Under the pieces are notes generated by a model that did not search any database, was not told the DNA's origin, and was given only the letters and a program-made list of their open reading frames with translations. A stretch of DNA of 6,260 bases from JAYEJW01 sp034716535 (lineage in GTDB: Bacteria > Pseudomonadota > Gammaproteobacteria > Chromatiales > Chromatiaceae): contig JAYEJW010000575.1 in the NCBI GenBank assembly GCA_034716535.1, positions 1 to 6,260 of the forward strand, given 5' to 3'. Each line of letters begins with the position of its first letter. The stretch's first letter is position 1. Below, one piece after another: positions 6,165-6,260 of the stretch. The position numbers and the translations under genes were made by a program.

Positions 6165-6260
6165 TTCAGCCGCTAGCCCCCGTGGTCACTGACTTTTCGC
6201 CATTTGTAATTTTTCATAATGTAGCCATGCATATGAAATAATAACGCTTGCATTCTGTGG

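Larger units (their letters stand above)
5531..6260. other. Gene-poor region right of the AraC-family gene
   Basis: One plus-strand frame stays open from before 5569 to a TGA at 6072-6074. From the ATG at 5569 (MKNWAIRRLRLIVRGG) it would give 168 residues. There is no ribosome binding site, the product is Arg/Ser-rich without domain-like patterning, and the frame runs through several hairpins and a degenerate repeat, so I do not call a gene. The stretch holds hairpins at 5616-5640, 5731-5754 and 6008-6034, a repeat copy at 5873-5901 and a 10-bp direct repeat. The last 60 bases become AT-rich (CATAAT at 6215-6220, AATAAT at 6237-6242) and may be a promoter for a gene beyond the edge. Confidence 0.5.

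Overview
The window is GC-rich (roughly 60 % by eye) and carries a compact three-gene cluster between two long stretches without convincing genes. Codon usage, strong AAGGAGG/GAGGA-type ribosome binding sites, a Gram-negative outer-membrane barrel protein and an AraC regulator of the Arabinose_bd class suggest a proteobacterium, probably gamma or beta. The species cannot be told from the sequence.

Layout, left to right: positions 1-110 may hold the tail of a gene that enters from the left edge. Positions 111-689 show no gene, only a degenerate repeat, small hairpins and a 14-bp perfect palindrome. A large exported sulfatase (690-3221, minus strand) follows. Immediately upstream of it in transcription order is an outer-membrane beta-barrel protein (3261-4061, minus). 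A 407-bp divergent intergenic region (4062-4468) separates these from an AraC-family regulator (4469-5530, plus). The last 730 bp (5531-6260) have hairpins, a second copy of the degenerate repeat and an AT-rich right end, but no gene I can defend.

How the genes fit together (inference): the barrel protein and sulfatase are 39 bp apart on one strand and look like one operon running leftward. The barrel would sit in the outer membrane and the sulfatase in the periplasm, giving an uptake-plus-desulfation module for an unknown sulfate ester. The divergent AraC-type protein is the natural candidate regulator: the operon has a good -10 box but no recognisable -35 box, which fits a promoter that needs an activator. 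The sulfatase keeps all ten catalytic and metal-binding residues known from Pseudomonas aeruginosa AtsA, including the cysteine that must become formylglycine. No formylglycine-generating enzyme is encoded in the window.

I did not find a clearly new biological system. The best leads are the operon/regulator pairing, the uncharacterised barrel protein, and the diverged inverted repeats that flank the cluster.
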